DNA of 25,921 nt. Source: a virus. Shown piece by piece: positions 1-8,443 of this stretch. Below the pieces are notes generated by a model, which ran no database searches, was not told where the DNA came from, and saw only the letters and a program-made list of their open reading frames with translations. The DNA lies in IMG/VR virus record IMGVR_UViG_3300025289_000112, positions 1 to 25,921 of that record; one strand, 5' to 3'. Each line of letters starts with the position of its first letter. Positions within the stretch are counted from its first letter, which is position 1. The position numbers were made by a program, and so were the translations under genes.

Positions 1-37
1 CCCCGATCTGGATGGCGTCGGTGGTATTGTTCTTCAC
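1..37 (-). CDS. Start of an unidentified gene, cut by the window edge
   Basis: A GTG codon at 37-35 overlaps the TGA stop of the preceding membrane-protein gene in a GTGA arrangement, the same coupling seen at several junctions in this operon. The open frame then runs off the window and reads MKNNTTDAIQIG. A GAGG stands about 11 bases upstream of the GTG. Only 12 codons are visible, so no function can be given. Its position directly after a holin-like gene makes a lysis protein (second holin or endolysin) a reasonable guess, but that is inference from context only. Confidence 0.4.
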   Translation of the reverse strand, partial: MKNNTTDAIQIG

Positions 38-288
38 GGGACGAAGTGCCTCGTCAAGAGCCACAGCCCCACGTTGAGGAGCGGGATGCCTAGCGTTGCC
101 AGCAACGCCAGCCTAGTCGTGACTGACTTCATGCTCAGCCGCAAGTTCACCAGCTCCTCCCGAAGCGCCGACACGTCGGACCGGACCTCGGCGACCTGTC
201 CTGAGACCATCGACCAGCGCTCCGACAGGACCGCTACCGTCTGCTCAAGGACCATCGTTCGCTTCTCCAGATTTGCTTCCGATGTCAT
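34..288 (-). CDS. Putative holin-like protein, coiled coil plus C-terminal membrane segment (XhlA-like layout)
   Basis: The 84-residue product has a heptad-rich, charged helix over about residues 6-55 (leucine and valine spaced through LEQTVAVLSERW and VSALREELVNLRL). One hydrophobic segment follows at about residues 58-78, then a short tail ending RHFVP. This is the architecture of the XhlA family of phage hemolysin/holin-associated proteins, which have an N-terminal coiled coil, a single C-terminal membrane helix and about 80-90 residues. The role would be membrane permeabilisation or timing at host lysis. A GGAGG lies only 4 bases before the ATG, which is closer than usual. The gene is last but one in the visible late operon, a common place for lysis genes. 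The assignment rests on layout, not on a diagnostic motif; an internal virion or tail-anchored membrane protein is the alternative. Confidence 0.55.
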   Translation of the reverse strand: MTSEANLEKRTMVLEQTVAVLSERWSMVSGQVAEVRSDVSALREELVNLRLSMKSVTTRLALLATLGIPLLNVGLWLLTRHFVP

Positions 289-334
289 TCATCCTCCGGG
301 TTCCTCGCTTGGGCTTCGCTTCACTACCGCCATG

Positions 335-3300
335 TTATCGTCTCAGGAGCGGCACTCGGTAATCCCGCTCCACTTGTTCCCGCCGCGCCTGCTTCGCTAG
401 CTGCTCCGCGATCAACTCCTGGATCGTCCCGATGTCAGCCTGCTTGGCCGGCTTGCCGTCGTCCTCCACCCGCTTCCGGAGCAGGCCCTTCAAGCGGTTC
501 AACTCGAACTCCTGCTGCTGCTTCTTGTGCCGCGTCTGCTCCTGCACGTCCACAAGGTACGCCCTCGGGGTGACGCCGAAAGCGCCAGAGATGAGCCGTT
601 CCCACCAGGGCAGTTCCTTCCTGGAGCCGAGCGCCTGTCCGCGTGGGGCGGCGTTCCCCAGCGCCACCCGCAACTCCTTGAAGTCCTGGAAGCTCACGAT
701 GTTCAGCCGGTCCAGTTCGTTGAAGCCCCGGACCAGAGCCCTGACCGCATGAGTCACACGCTTCGGCATCGTGATGCCGAACATCTCGTCATGCTCCCCA
801 GGGATGTTCACCAGCTGCCCCTGGGTGTAGAAGTTCTTGTTGAAGACCTGCTCGATGGCCTGCTTGGCGAAGGGATCGAACCGCTCCATCCAGTAGGTGA
901 AGATGTTCCCTTCCTTCGGATCGCCGCTCACGGTGTCCTGAAGCGCCTGGGCTATCCGGGTGACTTCCCCGAGCGGCAGGTAGTTCCCGAGCACCATGTA
1001 CTTCGGCCCCTCGGGGCTTTGCGCCACTGGGATGCCGAGGTTGTCCTGCAAGAACTCCGGCAGGATGGTCTCAATGTTCGCCGGGTCGAGTCCCTGGGCT
1101 TTCGTCAGGGAGTCGTGCATCTTGTTCCACCACGTCACCACGCCGGGCTTGGTGAAATACTGCTTCAGCGTCGTGGAGATGGCGAACTTCTGCCAGGCGT
1201 AGAAGGGGATCAGGCGGCGGAGCGTGTGGCGCTCGAACGTCGTGAGCGTCCGCATGGGATCGTAGGCCACGGCCGCCGTCCGCTGGACCGCCTCGTCGAT
1301 GTCCATGCCGCCGTGCCATCGGCCCAGGAAGCCCGAGAGCTTGGAGTGGTTGTCTCCGAAGACAGCCATCTTGTAGCCGCCCTGGATCAGAGCGTTGTCG
1401 GTGGCCTTGCCGAACTTGTTGCCGCCCATGATCGGCGGCAGGATGCCAGCGAGCCAGTGCTTGAAGCCTCCTTCTGAGGGGGCCACGCCCTGGAGCCTAA
1501 GAGCTTCCTGAGTCCCCAGGAACATCTCGTCTCTCACCAGAGGCGATCCCACGAGCCCGCGCGGCTGGAGCTTGTCGAAGACCTGACGTGCCGTCAATTC
1601 CATGCCATCAGAAGCGCGCCTTGTCGAAGTGGTAGGAAGCAACGAATAGTCGCCGTTCAAGGCTCTTTGTATCGCGTGAGAAAACTTGTATGAATCCTTG
1701 AATCCACTGCCGAGCTGCACTGCATTGAAACCACCCTCTGCGATCTGCATGACTTCATTTGTCATCCAGTCCCGCATCCACCGCTGGAGGAAGACCGCCG
1801 GCATCAGCGTCCACGCCTTCCACCAGGACGTGTTCTGGTCCCAGTGCTTGATCAGCCAGTTCTCCCCGAGCTTGTCCGGCCGGCGCATGTTGCTCAGAGT
1901 CCCGTTCGGCCCCCAGATCGCGTCGTAGTGGTCCTTCCTGACGTAGACTAGTTCGGGATCGTTCTTGATGATCTTCTCGAAGAGGGCAGGGTCCGTCTGC
2001 TGGAGTTCCGTCAGCGGCAGGACGCCATCCCGATGCTGCCAGCGGTGGAGGATGAGAGCTTCCCTGGTCTGCTCAGGAGACAGCTTCCGCCCGACGATCT
2101 CCCGGAGCATCTGCTGCTTGTCCTTGGAGCCAGCCTTGATGCCGGCAAGGTACTCGTCCCGCATCCCGCGGATCTCGCCTTGCTGCGCCCGGATCACGTC
2201 CTTCAGTTCCTGGATACGGAGTTTGCTGTGGCGCAAAGCCTCTAAGTCATCATTACGCAACCATCGAGCGTATTGGCGGAAGGATTCCCAGCCGCGTGGT
2301 GCCACGACTTTGCGTGACGGTACCGCGGCCTGTGGCGCTGGTGTAACAGGAGTTATAACGGTGCCCTCTGTGGCTAGGCCTCCCACTGCTTCCATCCTTG
2401 CCAGTCCTTCTTCCTCCAAACGCAGCCGTGCCGCTGCATCCTTGGTACGCTGGCTATGGGGCCCGAAAAGACTAATCTCCCACTCCAATGACCTACGAGC
2501 CTCTTCCACCCAACGCTTGCGTGCAAGGACGGCGGCAGCCAGATCCATTGACGATTCCGTGCCGCCAACTGCTGTTGTGGGCCCTGGGACAGATTGAGAC
2601 TTGATCGCCGTCAGTGCAGATGATTCCGGAACACGTTCTATAGCAGCCGCTTCCCAAAGACCAAGGAAAGCATCGAGGTCTTCTGCGTCAAGCTGCGTGC
2701 CGGGCTTGCCGTGTATAAGCGCACTAAGTTGACGTACCGCCCCTTTTTCCCGTTGGGCCCGTGCCCACCAGTCTTTCTGCGCCTGAAGATGCCTCTTCAT
2801 GGCTGCTACGGCCCAAGTGTCCGTGTCCTTCACGGCGAGGTCGCCCTTGTGAGTCAGGCCGAGCGCGCCGTCCCACTCGTCCAGAAGGTCCCCAAATTCC
2901 CTCTTCCCCTCCCCCAAGAGCTGGTGCGCCTGCTCCTCCAGCTGGTCCTTCGCTAGCCAGAAGCGGGCCTTCTGGTTGTTCCGCGTGGAGAGGTCGAGCA
3001 GCGTCGCGGGCTCTGGCGTGCGGAAGGTCGTGGCCGTCGTGCCGCGTTCTTTCATAGCCAAGGCCACGACCGGATGGCCTTCCCTCTGCGTCAGATTGCT
3101 GACCGTCTCATAGTAGGCCGATCCTCTGGTGCGAGCCAGAGCAATAGGCCCATTTGGATCCAGGAGGTTCTTGTTGATGAGGTTGCTGTCAAAGGTCTTG
3201 GTCGAGTCCTCCAGCCGCCGCCACACGGCAGAGAAAGGCTGCGTGTCGAACATGTGCAGCGCCTCGGGAGCCAAGCGTTCGACATCAGCCCTGACGGGAT

Positions 3301-5185
3301 CGAACCACCGGGCCAGCACACGATGGATCCCCTCGACAGGATCCCGCCGGAAGGCATCCTTGATCGGCTTCCACTCCGTGTACTTGGTCCCCAATTCCCA
3401 GGCGATGCTGTTCACGGTGTACGTGTCAAGCTGGTCGAATCCGCCACGCTTCTTCATGAACGCCGCGACGTAGGCCCGGGCTTGCTTGTTGAATCCATGC
3501 TCCACCGAGGACAACAGCTTCTCCTCGATGCCTTTCCGCACCTCGGGGTTCACGATGCGCGGAAAGTACAGTTCCGTGAAGCTGTTGATGAAACCGGCCA
3601 GGTGCTCGGAGTCCCACATGCCCTTGAGGATGGACTGGAACTCAGCAGTGACGGCGGCGACGTCCTGCTGCTTGCCGGCAGCGTGGATGCGCTGGAACAC
3701 GCCGATGTGCTCAGCCTGGGCAGCCTCGATCTGGGCGGCGCTCATGCCTGCCACTTCACCCTCAAGGCCAGCACGCGCCTCCTGGCCAGGAGTCGGACCA
3801 AGAGGCGCGGCTGAAGGCAAGGTCTCCGGGACTCCCGGAGGTTGCATCACGTCCAGGATGTTGCGTTCCTGGACCGCTACCTGGATGGGGCGCTTCAACT
3901 CCAGCCCCGCCCGCGCTGGCAGATTCCATGCCTCCCGGATGTCCTTCGGAATGGCGACGTTCGGGAACTCATCGTAGAGGCGGAAGGCCGCCTGTTGACC
4001 GATGAGAGGGTCAGCCGATGTCCTGGCCTGTTCCACAAGCTGCGCGAACTCTGGGCTCTCCTTGGTCAACCTCTCGAATCGGCTCTGCGCCTGCCGGACT
4101 TCGCGGCTCTCATTCGTGAAGATTTCGGAGAGCGCCCCCAGGTCGTCCAACTCCCGCTCGTTCAGGCCCCACTCCATCGACAGCATGACCCCCCTGGCCC
4201 CGTCAGGGTTGCGGAGGATGTCGGGATGATCGTGCTGGATCGCCATCACGCGCTCCCAGTACGCCTGGTTCTGGATGCGCGCTCCCACGCCGCCTTCCGT
4301 GATGGCATCCCGGACGAAGGCTCTGGTGGCAGCTCCCTTGATGCCAACGGCCATCTTCTGGGTAGCTGCGAGCACAGGGCGGGTGACTGGATTCGTGTTC
4401 AGGAACTCCGCGACGCCCTCCAGCGCCTTGGCGATGTTGATGTCCATCGCCTTGAACGGCTGCCACACATACTGTTGGCCGATGATGGGGATGTTCCAGA
4501 CGAACAGTGCGCGACGGGCCGTCTCCGTCTGCTTCACGAGAGCGCCCATGTCAAGCTTCAGGAAGCGCATCGTGGCATCAGCAGTGTGCCCTTCTGCCTT
4601 GGCAATCTCCTTGAACATCTGGTCCCACTGAAGCATCGGCTTCGCGGCCCGAGCTGCTGCCTGCCCGCCCCTTCTGAGGCCGATCGCTGTCCCACTGATC
4701 TTCCCGTACGGGTTCCAGAAGCTCGACGGGTCCAGAATGATCTCGCCCGCGAGGTTGATGAAGAAGTTGGCGACTCCCTCGTTCACGTTCTTTTGCCCGA
4801 AGCTCCAGCCGAGGCTCTCACGCACATCCGTGAACCGCACGTCTCTCCCAGTGAACGGCTGCCCTGGCAGGAGCATGTCGATCACCTGGAAGATCGGGTT
4901 CTTCCGGAACCCTTCCCAGAGGTTGTCTCCCGCGCCAGTTTCGCCCGTGCCGGCCAAGAAGCCTTTGACCATCTGGCCGAAAAGAAGCTCGTCGAAGAAC
5001 TCCAGCGGCTCGACCCACCACGGCTTCTGCGCTTCCTGATCCTGGTAGGCCCTCACGATCTGCGGGAGCTGGGGCATGTACGCCGAGATATCGGTAGGCG
5101 TGCCACCGAAGCTAGGGAGTGCCGGCAGGTTGAAGGACGGCCGGAGGAGGCCGCTCGGAGCGAAGAGTGGGAGCGGATCCGGCAT
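335..5185 (-). CDS. Giant virion protein (1616 aa), probable internal/ejected protein
   Basis: This is the largest gene of the window. The N-terminus is proline-rich (about residues 1-45) and begins MPDPLPLF, followed by mixed helical sequence with a DPSSFWNPYGK stretch near residue 157. Low-complexity Pro/Ala linkers occur near residues 445-475 and 870-960. A charged helical coiled-coil region spans about 975-1040. A Trp-rich, membrane-active-looking segment (WWKAWTLMPAVFLQRWMRDW) starts near 1121, and a second aromatic/basic region (FERHTLRRLIPFYAWQKF) begins at residue 1317. I see no lysozyme or transglycosylase catalytic motif. Very large, helix-rich proteins in this place, after the tail genes of short-tailed phages, are typically internal virion proteins ejected with the DNA; that role is inferred. 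The ATG at 5185 lies 3 bases after the stop of the Pro-rich gene, with GGGAGGACAGG upstream. Stretches around 1600-1760 and 2230-2720 are less GC-rich than their surroundings, suggesting mosaic replacement. Confidence 0.8.
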   Translation of the reverse strand: MPDPLPLFAPSGLLRPSFNLPALPSFGGTPTDISAYMPQLPQIVRAYQDQEAQKPWWVEPLEFFDELLFGQMVKGFLAGTGETGAGDNLWEGFRKNPIFQVIDMLLPGQPFTGRDVRFTDVRESLGWSFGQKNVNEGVANFFINLAGEIILDPSSFWNPYGKISGTAIGLRRGGQAAARAAKPMLQWDQMFKEIAKAEGHTADATMRFLKLDMGALVKQTETARRALFVWNIPIIGQQYVWQPFKAMDINIAKALEGVAEFLNTNPVTRPVLAATQKMAVGIKGAATRAFVRDAITEGGVGARIQNQAYWERVMAIQHDHPDILRNPDGARGVMLSMEWGLNERELDDLGALSEIFTNESREVRQAQSRFERLTKESPEFAQLVEQARTSADPLIGQQAAFRLYDEFPNVAIPKDIREAWNLPARAGLELKRPIQVAVQERNILDVMQPPGVPETLPSAAPLGPTPGQEARAGLEGEVAGMSAAQIEAAQAEHIGVFQRIHAAGKQQDVAAVTAEFQSILKGMWDSEHLAGFINSFTELYFPRIVNPEVRKGIEEKLLSSVEHGFNKQARAYVAAFMKKRGGFDQLDTYTVNSIAWELGTKYTEWKPIKDAFRRDPVEGIHRVLARWFDPVRADVERLAPEALHMFDTQPFSAVWRRLEDSTKTFDSNLINKNLLDPNGPIALARTRGSAYYETVSNLTQREGHPVVALAMKERGTTATTFRTPEPATLLDLSTRNNQKARFWLAKDQLEEQAHQLLGEGKREFGDLLDEWDGALGLTHKGDLAVKDTDTWAVAAMKRHLQAQKDWWARAQREKGAVRQLSALIHGKPGTQLDAEDLDAFLGLWEAAAIERVPESSALTAIKSQSVPGPTTAVGGTESSMDLAAAVLARKRWVEEARRSLEWEISLFGPHSQRTKDAAARLRLEEEGLARMEAVGGLATEGTVITPVTPAPQAAVPSRKVVAPRGWESFRQYARWLRNDDLEALRHSKLRIQELKDVIRAQQGEIRGMRDEYLAGIKAGSKDKQQMLREIVGRKLSPEQTREALILHRWQHRDGVLPLTELQQTDPALFEKIIKNDPELVYVRKDHYDAIWGPNGTLSNMRRPDKLGENWLIKHWDQNTSWWKAWTLMPAVFLQRWMRDWMTNEVMQIAEGGFNAVQLGSGFKDSYKFSHAIQRALNGDYSLLPTTSTRRASDGMELTARQVFDKLQPRGLVGSPLVRDEMFLGTQEALRLQGVAPSEGGFKHWLAGILPPIMGGNKFGKATDNALIQGGYKMAVFGDNHSKLSGFLGRWHGGMDIDEAVQRTAAVAYDPMRTLTTFERHTLRRLIPFYAWQKFAISTTLKQYFTKPGVVTWWNKMHDSLTKAQGLDPANIETILPEFLQDNLGIPVAQSPEGPKYMVLGNYLPLGEVTRIAQALQDTVSGDPKEGNIFTYWMERFDPFAKQAIEQVFNKNFYTQGQLVNIPGEHDEMFGITMPKRVTHAVRALVRGFNELDRLNIVSFQDFKELRVALGNAAPRGQALGSRKELPWWERLISGAFGVTPRAYLVDVQEQTRHKKQQQEFELNRLKGLLRKRVEDDGKPAKQADIGTIQELIAEQLAKQARREQVERDYRVPLLRR

Positions 5186-5188
5186 CGA

Positions 5189-5593
5189 CTACGCCTGTCC
5201 TCCCTTGGCGGCAAGCATCTGCGCTATGACCTGGATCGCCGGGTTCTGGAGTCTCCTGGAGAAGCGGCCGGTGTTTTGGTTGTTCAAAAGCTGCTGAAGG
5301 AGCATGAACCAGGGAGAGTTTGCTGTCTCCTGCACCACACGCGGATCGTACTGGGTCTGCGGATTCTGCTGAGGTTGGAGGATCTGGCCGAAGCTGAGTC
5401 CTGGGGGTGTCGTCTGCCTGAGTGCCGGGAAGTCCCACTGGCGGTTGAGGGTGGGCGCGAGGTCGGCGGCTGGCAAGCTGAAGAGGCTCTGGGCGAGGGG
5501 ATGGAGCGGCGGGACCGTGGGCGGAGGCTGTGGAACAGGACCGCCAGGGCTGCCAGGAGGATCACCGTAGCCGTAGGGGTTCGGGTCTGGCAT
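5189..5593 (-). CDS. Pro/Gln-rich small virion-cluster protein (134 aa)
   Basis: The product begins MPDPNPYGYGDPPGSP and is dominated by Pro and Gln in its first 90 residues, so it is probably disordered. A more ordered C-terminal helical part contains WFMLLQQLLNNQN and ends AAKGGQA. I chose the ATG at 5593, which overlaps the upstream stop as TGATG and has AGAGG about 12 bases before it. The ATG four codons earlier sits directly against that AGAGG and is unlikely to be used. The first four residues, MPDP, are shared with the next gene, the 1616-residue protein. It lies between two likely internal virion proteins, so a minor virion component or assembly factor is plausible. I recognise no family. 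Confidence 0.7.
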   Translation of the reverse strand: MPDPNPYGYGDPPGSPGGPVPQPPPTVPPLHPLAQSLFSLPAADLAPTLNRQWDFPALRQTTPPGLSFGQILQPQQNPQTQYDPRVVQETANSPWFMLLQQLLNNQNTGRFSRRLQNPAIQVIAQMLAAKGGQA

Positions 5594-6891
5594 CACTTCA
5601 ACCATCCTCTGAGTTCGGTCACGCCAGCATCCACCATCTCTTGGACGTTATGGATGCCGTATCGGTCTGCTCTGGGCCAGCGACGGATTTCCTCCATCTT
5701 CCACAGCAAATGGCGCAGCTTCGCAGGATCGTCACCAGCAACTTCAACAATCTGATCAAGGATGGGCTGTGAGACGCCTTTCTCACGCAGCATCTTGTAT
5801 GTGTCAGTTGCGGCACTCATCGCTTCCTTGCGGGCGCTTTCCTTCACGTTGATGAGTGGCGTCTTTTCGCCTTCTTTGGGTGCTCCAGCACCAGCGCGGA
5901 CATCCCGCAGCATCTTGACCATCTTCCCAGCACGGCTTGGTACTGAAGGCAGCGGCCTGGCAATGATCTTCAAGCGACGCTGTTCGGCCTGGTCTTCGGT
6001 GATCGTCCCCTTGGCGAAGTCGGCGTCGATGGCGTCGATCTCCAGTTGCCGCTCCTCAAGAGCCTTGCCGATGACATCAGGTTCTTCAAGGAACAGGTCG
6101 GCCAATTCCTTGCCTCCCGTGGCGGCGTTCACAGCGTTGCCACGAGCACGCAGCTTGTGCATCTTGTCAATAGCCTGCTCAGGCGTCATGCCAAAACCTT
6201 CAAGAATAGGAATGTACTGAGGATTCGCCATGTCAAGCATGAACTTCTGTACGAGCGCATCGTCGTCCGTGATGCGCTGGAGTTCGGTATGGAGAGCCAA
6301 CTGATCACTGCTGGCTCTCGCCGAGGCTTCATCCTTGGCCCTGCCAAGTGCGAATGTGAAGAGAGCTTCCTTGGTTCTCGCAAGCCGGTCTTGAACTGCG
6401 GCCTTCTTGGCATCCTCCGCCTGTTGACGCGCCAGGTTCAGCCGCTCTTGTTCGATACCGATACGCTGTGTCTCGCGCCGCCCGCCCTCTTCGGCCATGA
6501 CTTCCTGGCGCATGAGATTCTGTCGCTGGAAACCTTCGGCTGTCTTCTGGCTAGAGGCCGCCCGTTCCTCGGCCTTGGTCAAGCGCGTCTCGCCAAGCTC
6601 TGCTAGCCGGCGCTGTGTAGCCCCCGTGGCTTTGGCCTCGGCCAGACGTTCGATGTCCATGCCCTCTTGCGCAAGCCGCCCACGACGGCCCTCCTCACGC
6701 TCCTCCTTCAACAGACTGATGCGCTCGCCGTGGCGCGTCGTTTCGAGTGCGACGTCCTCCTTGCGCTCCCGCTGCCGGGTCTGTTCCTGCTCCTGCATCA
6801 TCTGCCGCCGGGCAGCCTCCTGGAGTCCAGGCGCGATGGCAGAAGAGAACCCGCTGGCGAAGGCTCCGATGCCGGCTCCGAGGTCGCTCAT
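5593..6891 (-). CDS. Coiled-coil internal virion-like protein (432 aa)
   Basis: A short Gly/Ala-rich N-terminus (MSDLGAGIGAFASGFSSA) is followed by about 180 residues of highly charged, Glu/Arg/Gln-rich helix (EQEQTRQRERKEDV, LAELGETRLTKAEERAA), a long coiled coil. The C-terminal half is globular and helical and includes MTPEQAIDKMHKL and an acidic segment before RPLPSVPSRAGK. Two in-frame ATGs compete. The one at 6897 forms an ATGA overlap with the upstream stop but has AAGGA only 3 bases away. The one at 6891 has the same AAGGA at 9 bases and is preferred. Placement between the CWVA protein and the giant protein suggests a partner ejected or packed with it, comparable in position to the internal virion proteins of short-tailed phages. 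No enzymatic motif is visible. Confidence 0.75.
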   Translation of the reverse strand: MSDLGAGIGAFASGFSSAIAPGLQEAARRQMMQEQEQTRQRERKEDVALETTRHGERISLLKEEREEGRRGRLAQEGMDIERLAEAKATGATQRRLAELGETRLTKAEERAASSQKTAEGFQRQNLMRQEVMAEEGGRRETQRIGIEQERLNLARQQAEDAKKAAVQDRLARTKEALFTFALGRAKDEASARASSDQLALHTELQRITDDDALVQKFMLDMANPQYIPILEGFGMTPEQAIDKMHKLRARGNAVNAATGGKELADLFLEEPDVIGKALEERQLEIDAIDADFAKGTITEDQAEQRRLKIIARPLPSVPSRAGKMVKMLRDVRAGAGAPKEGEKTPLINVKESARKEAMSAATDTYKMLREKGVSQPILDQIVEVAGDDPAKLRHLLWKMEEIRRWPRADRYGIHNVQEMVDAGVTELRGWLK

Positions 6892-6893
6892 GG

Positions 6894-7076
6894 TCATGAA
6901 TCCTTCGGGGTGTTGGGCAGTATAATGAAGCCACCGTCGCCGAGATACACTCTGCCAGCAGCAACTAACTCCCAGAATGTGACCAACTCCTCTCCCGTCA
7001 CTCCGATGCTGCGAGCGAACGGAGCAACGCGCTCACAGAGCCAGTCTTTCGGATGGTCCTTCAGGTCAAACTCCAT
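6894..7076 (-). CDS. Small hypothetical protein (60 aa)
   Basis: The ATG at 7076 overlaps the end of the upstream CWVA-motif gene by 11 bases and has GGAGG six bases before it, which fixes the start. The longer open frame upstream only reads through the neighbour's codons in another frame. The product, starting MEFDLKDHPKDW and ending PNTPKDS, is small, acidic and soluble-looking. It has a central helical part (VTGEELVTFWELVAAG) followed by a beta-like RVYLGDGGFIIL. It resembles a small helical/winged adaptor, but I recognise no family. The tight coupling on both sides indicates it is translated with the ejection-protein cluster. Confidence 0.7.
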   Translation of the reverse strand: MEFDLKDHPKDWLCERVAPFARSIGVTGEELVTFWELVAAGRVYLGDGGFIILPNTPKDS

Positions 7077-7959
7077 ACATGGCCTCCTGGCCGGCGTGCG
7101 CGAGACGGACGAAGAACGGTCGAAGGGTGCGGCGCAGGAAGGCGCTCCTGCGGACCAGCCAGGCCACGGGGCGACCGATGGCAAGGTACGTCCACCGGAA
7201 CCACGACGGGGCCTTGAACCGGACCCAGTACCGCGCGGCGTGGGTCTCCCAGGCGTCCTTGCCGAAGATCGCCTCGGCCACCCAGCAGAGCAGCCCTGCC
7301 ATCGTGTTCACTTGGCCGGTGAATCCTGCTCCTGGCATCGCTCCAGCAGCGCCAGCACCGCCGAACAGGCTCCCGAATCCACCAGCCATGCCGGCAGCTC
7401 CGAGGAGGCTGCCGCCAAGCTGACCGACCCCGCCCAACGCCTGGGCTAGTGGGCTCGGCTGCCCGGCTAGGCCCGTCAGGGTGTTCCCGACGCCTAGTTG
7501 CGTGTTTGCGAGACTCTGGCTCATCCCCGCCCTCTGCCCGAGCAAGCTCTGGATGAGGTTGAAGGCGTTCACCAAGTCGGCGTTGCTCTGGAGCGCCCCC
7601 TGGATCTCCGCCTGGCGTGATCCCTGGGCAAGCTCCGTCCCGAGTCCTGTGGCCGCCCTGCCCATCACCGCGTTCCTGGCCCCTGACCGCATCCCAGAGC
7701 CGCTACCAGCCAGCCTGGAGAACTCCTGGTCCAGGAAGTTCCTGGAGCCCATCTGCGCCCTGGAAGCCGCGTTCTGGTTGATCTTGGCGATGTCATCAGG
7801 ACCGAGACTGTAGGGGTCCTGAGCCAGCCCCAGAGCCCGCTGGAAAAGCTCTTGGTACAGCGGCGAGTTCGCGTACTCCGTCTCTGCCCGCTGGCTGGTC
7901 GTGATGGCAGACTGACTCGTTTTCCGAGCCCGCTTCTGCGCTGAAGATTCACCTCCCAT
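7066..7959 (-). CDS. Virion protein with C-terminal CWVA motif (297 aa)
   Basis: The start at ATG 7959 has GGAGG seven bases upstream and overlaps the GNAT gene by 11 bases; the open frame before it is a shadow of that gene. The N-terminal 130 residues are Ser/Arg/Gln-rich and helical. A Gly/Ala/Leu-rich low-complexity middle (about residues 165-215) could insert in or cross membranes. Near residues 222-236 is LLCWVAEAIFGKDAW, followed by a Trp/Arg-rich amphipathic end (APSWFRWTYLAIGRP, then LVRRSAFLRRTLRPFF). A CWVA or WVA segment followed by 'AP-WFR' is a recurring C-terminal module of phage structural proteins in my recollection of such families; its function is not established to my knowledge. 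Neighbours make an internal or ejected virion protein likely. Confidence 0.75.
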   Translation of the reverse strand: MGGESSAQKRARKTSQSAITTSQRAETEYANSPLYQELFQRALGLAQDPYSLGPDDIAKINQNAASRAQMGSRNFLDQEFSRLAGSGSGMRSGARNAVMGRAATGLGTELAQGSRQAEIQGALQSNADLVNAFNLIQSLLGQRAGMSQSLANTQLGVGNTLTGLAGQPSPLAQALGGVGQLGGSLLGAAGMAGGFGSLFGGAGAAGAMPGAGFTGQVNTMAGLLCWVAEAIFGKDAWETHAARYWVRFKAPSWFRWTYLAIGRPVAWLVRRSAFLRRTLRPFFVRLAHAGQEAMYGV

Positions 7960-8443
7960 GAGCGATCCTCCGCTGGTAGAGAGTGGCGATGGGCTCGAAG
8001 CCCAGCCCCTCCATGTGTCGTGACATCGTGACGTTACCACACACGACGAGCGCCTGCGTCCAGACATCGGCCTGGTGCATCGCCGCCAGGCCCTTGCCGA
8101 CCTTGATGGCTGCCCTGTAGAGCTTGCCGGCCACGCCCTCCGGGCGCGCATCCGGCCGGACGTAGAACCCGTCAATCTTGGTCGTCAGTTCGCGGCCGAG
8201 TCCCATGATGCCGCCAGCGTTGATGGCGATGAAGCCGACGGCGTCTGCGCCGTCCCATGCCAGGATGACCAGGCAGTCCTTGTCCCTGAGCCAGCCGGCA
8301 GTCTGGAGGCTCCGGTCGAACTCTCCCACCGCCTCGTTTCCTGGGCGCAGCGTCGGTTCACAGTTCATCTCGTGCTCGCCCTGTTGTCTCCTGAGCGCCA
8401 TCAGGTCTCCGTAGTCCTGCCATGTCGCCATCGTCAGTTTCAT
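7949..8443 (-). CDS. GNAT-family N-acetyltransferase (164 aa)
   Basis: The start is the ATG at 8443, which forms an ATGA overlap with the upstream gene and follows GGAGGAGGGGCC; the longer open frame is a shadow. The fold elements of the GCN5-related acetyltransferases appear in order. There is a central strand at about residues 57-63 and another with AVGFIAI at 68-74. Motif A is IDGFYVRP (90-97), followed by the acetyl-CoA pyrophosphate loop R100-x-x-G103-x-A105-G106-K. The helix AAIKVGKGLAAM comes next, and a motif-B-like end contains N137 and HMEGLGFEP (143-151). The enzyme would transfer an acetyl group from acetyl-CoA to an amine; the substrate is unknown. It is unusual within a tail/ejection gene cluster, suggesting modification of a virion protein or early action on a host target. 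Confidence 0.8.
   Translation of the reverse strand: MKLTMATWQDYGDLMALRRQQGEHEMNCEPTLRPGNEAVGEFDRSLQTAGWLRDKDCLVILAWDGADAVGFIAINAGGIMGLGRELTTKIDGFYVRPDARPEGVAGKLYRAAIKVGKGLAAMHQADVWTQALVVCGNVTMSRHMEGLGFEPIATLYQRRIAHGR

Noticed and set aside
290-333. 14-codon ATG-started mini-frame before the holin-like gene
   Set aside because: Its stop is adjacent to the next ATG, which could suggest a leader peptide, but with no ribosome site of note and no conservation data it is too weak to list.
527-1477. 316-codon plus-strand frame
   Set aside because: Antisense shadow of the same giant gene, with Arg/Val/Leu/His-rich low-information composition.
3842-5755. 637-codon open frame on the plus strand
   Set aside because: It lies antisense to the 1616-residue protein. 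The product is Arg/Leu/Pro/His-rich without domain text, as expected for the complement of GC-rich coding sequence with codon-position bias, and it has no coupling to neighbours.
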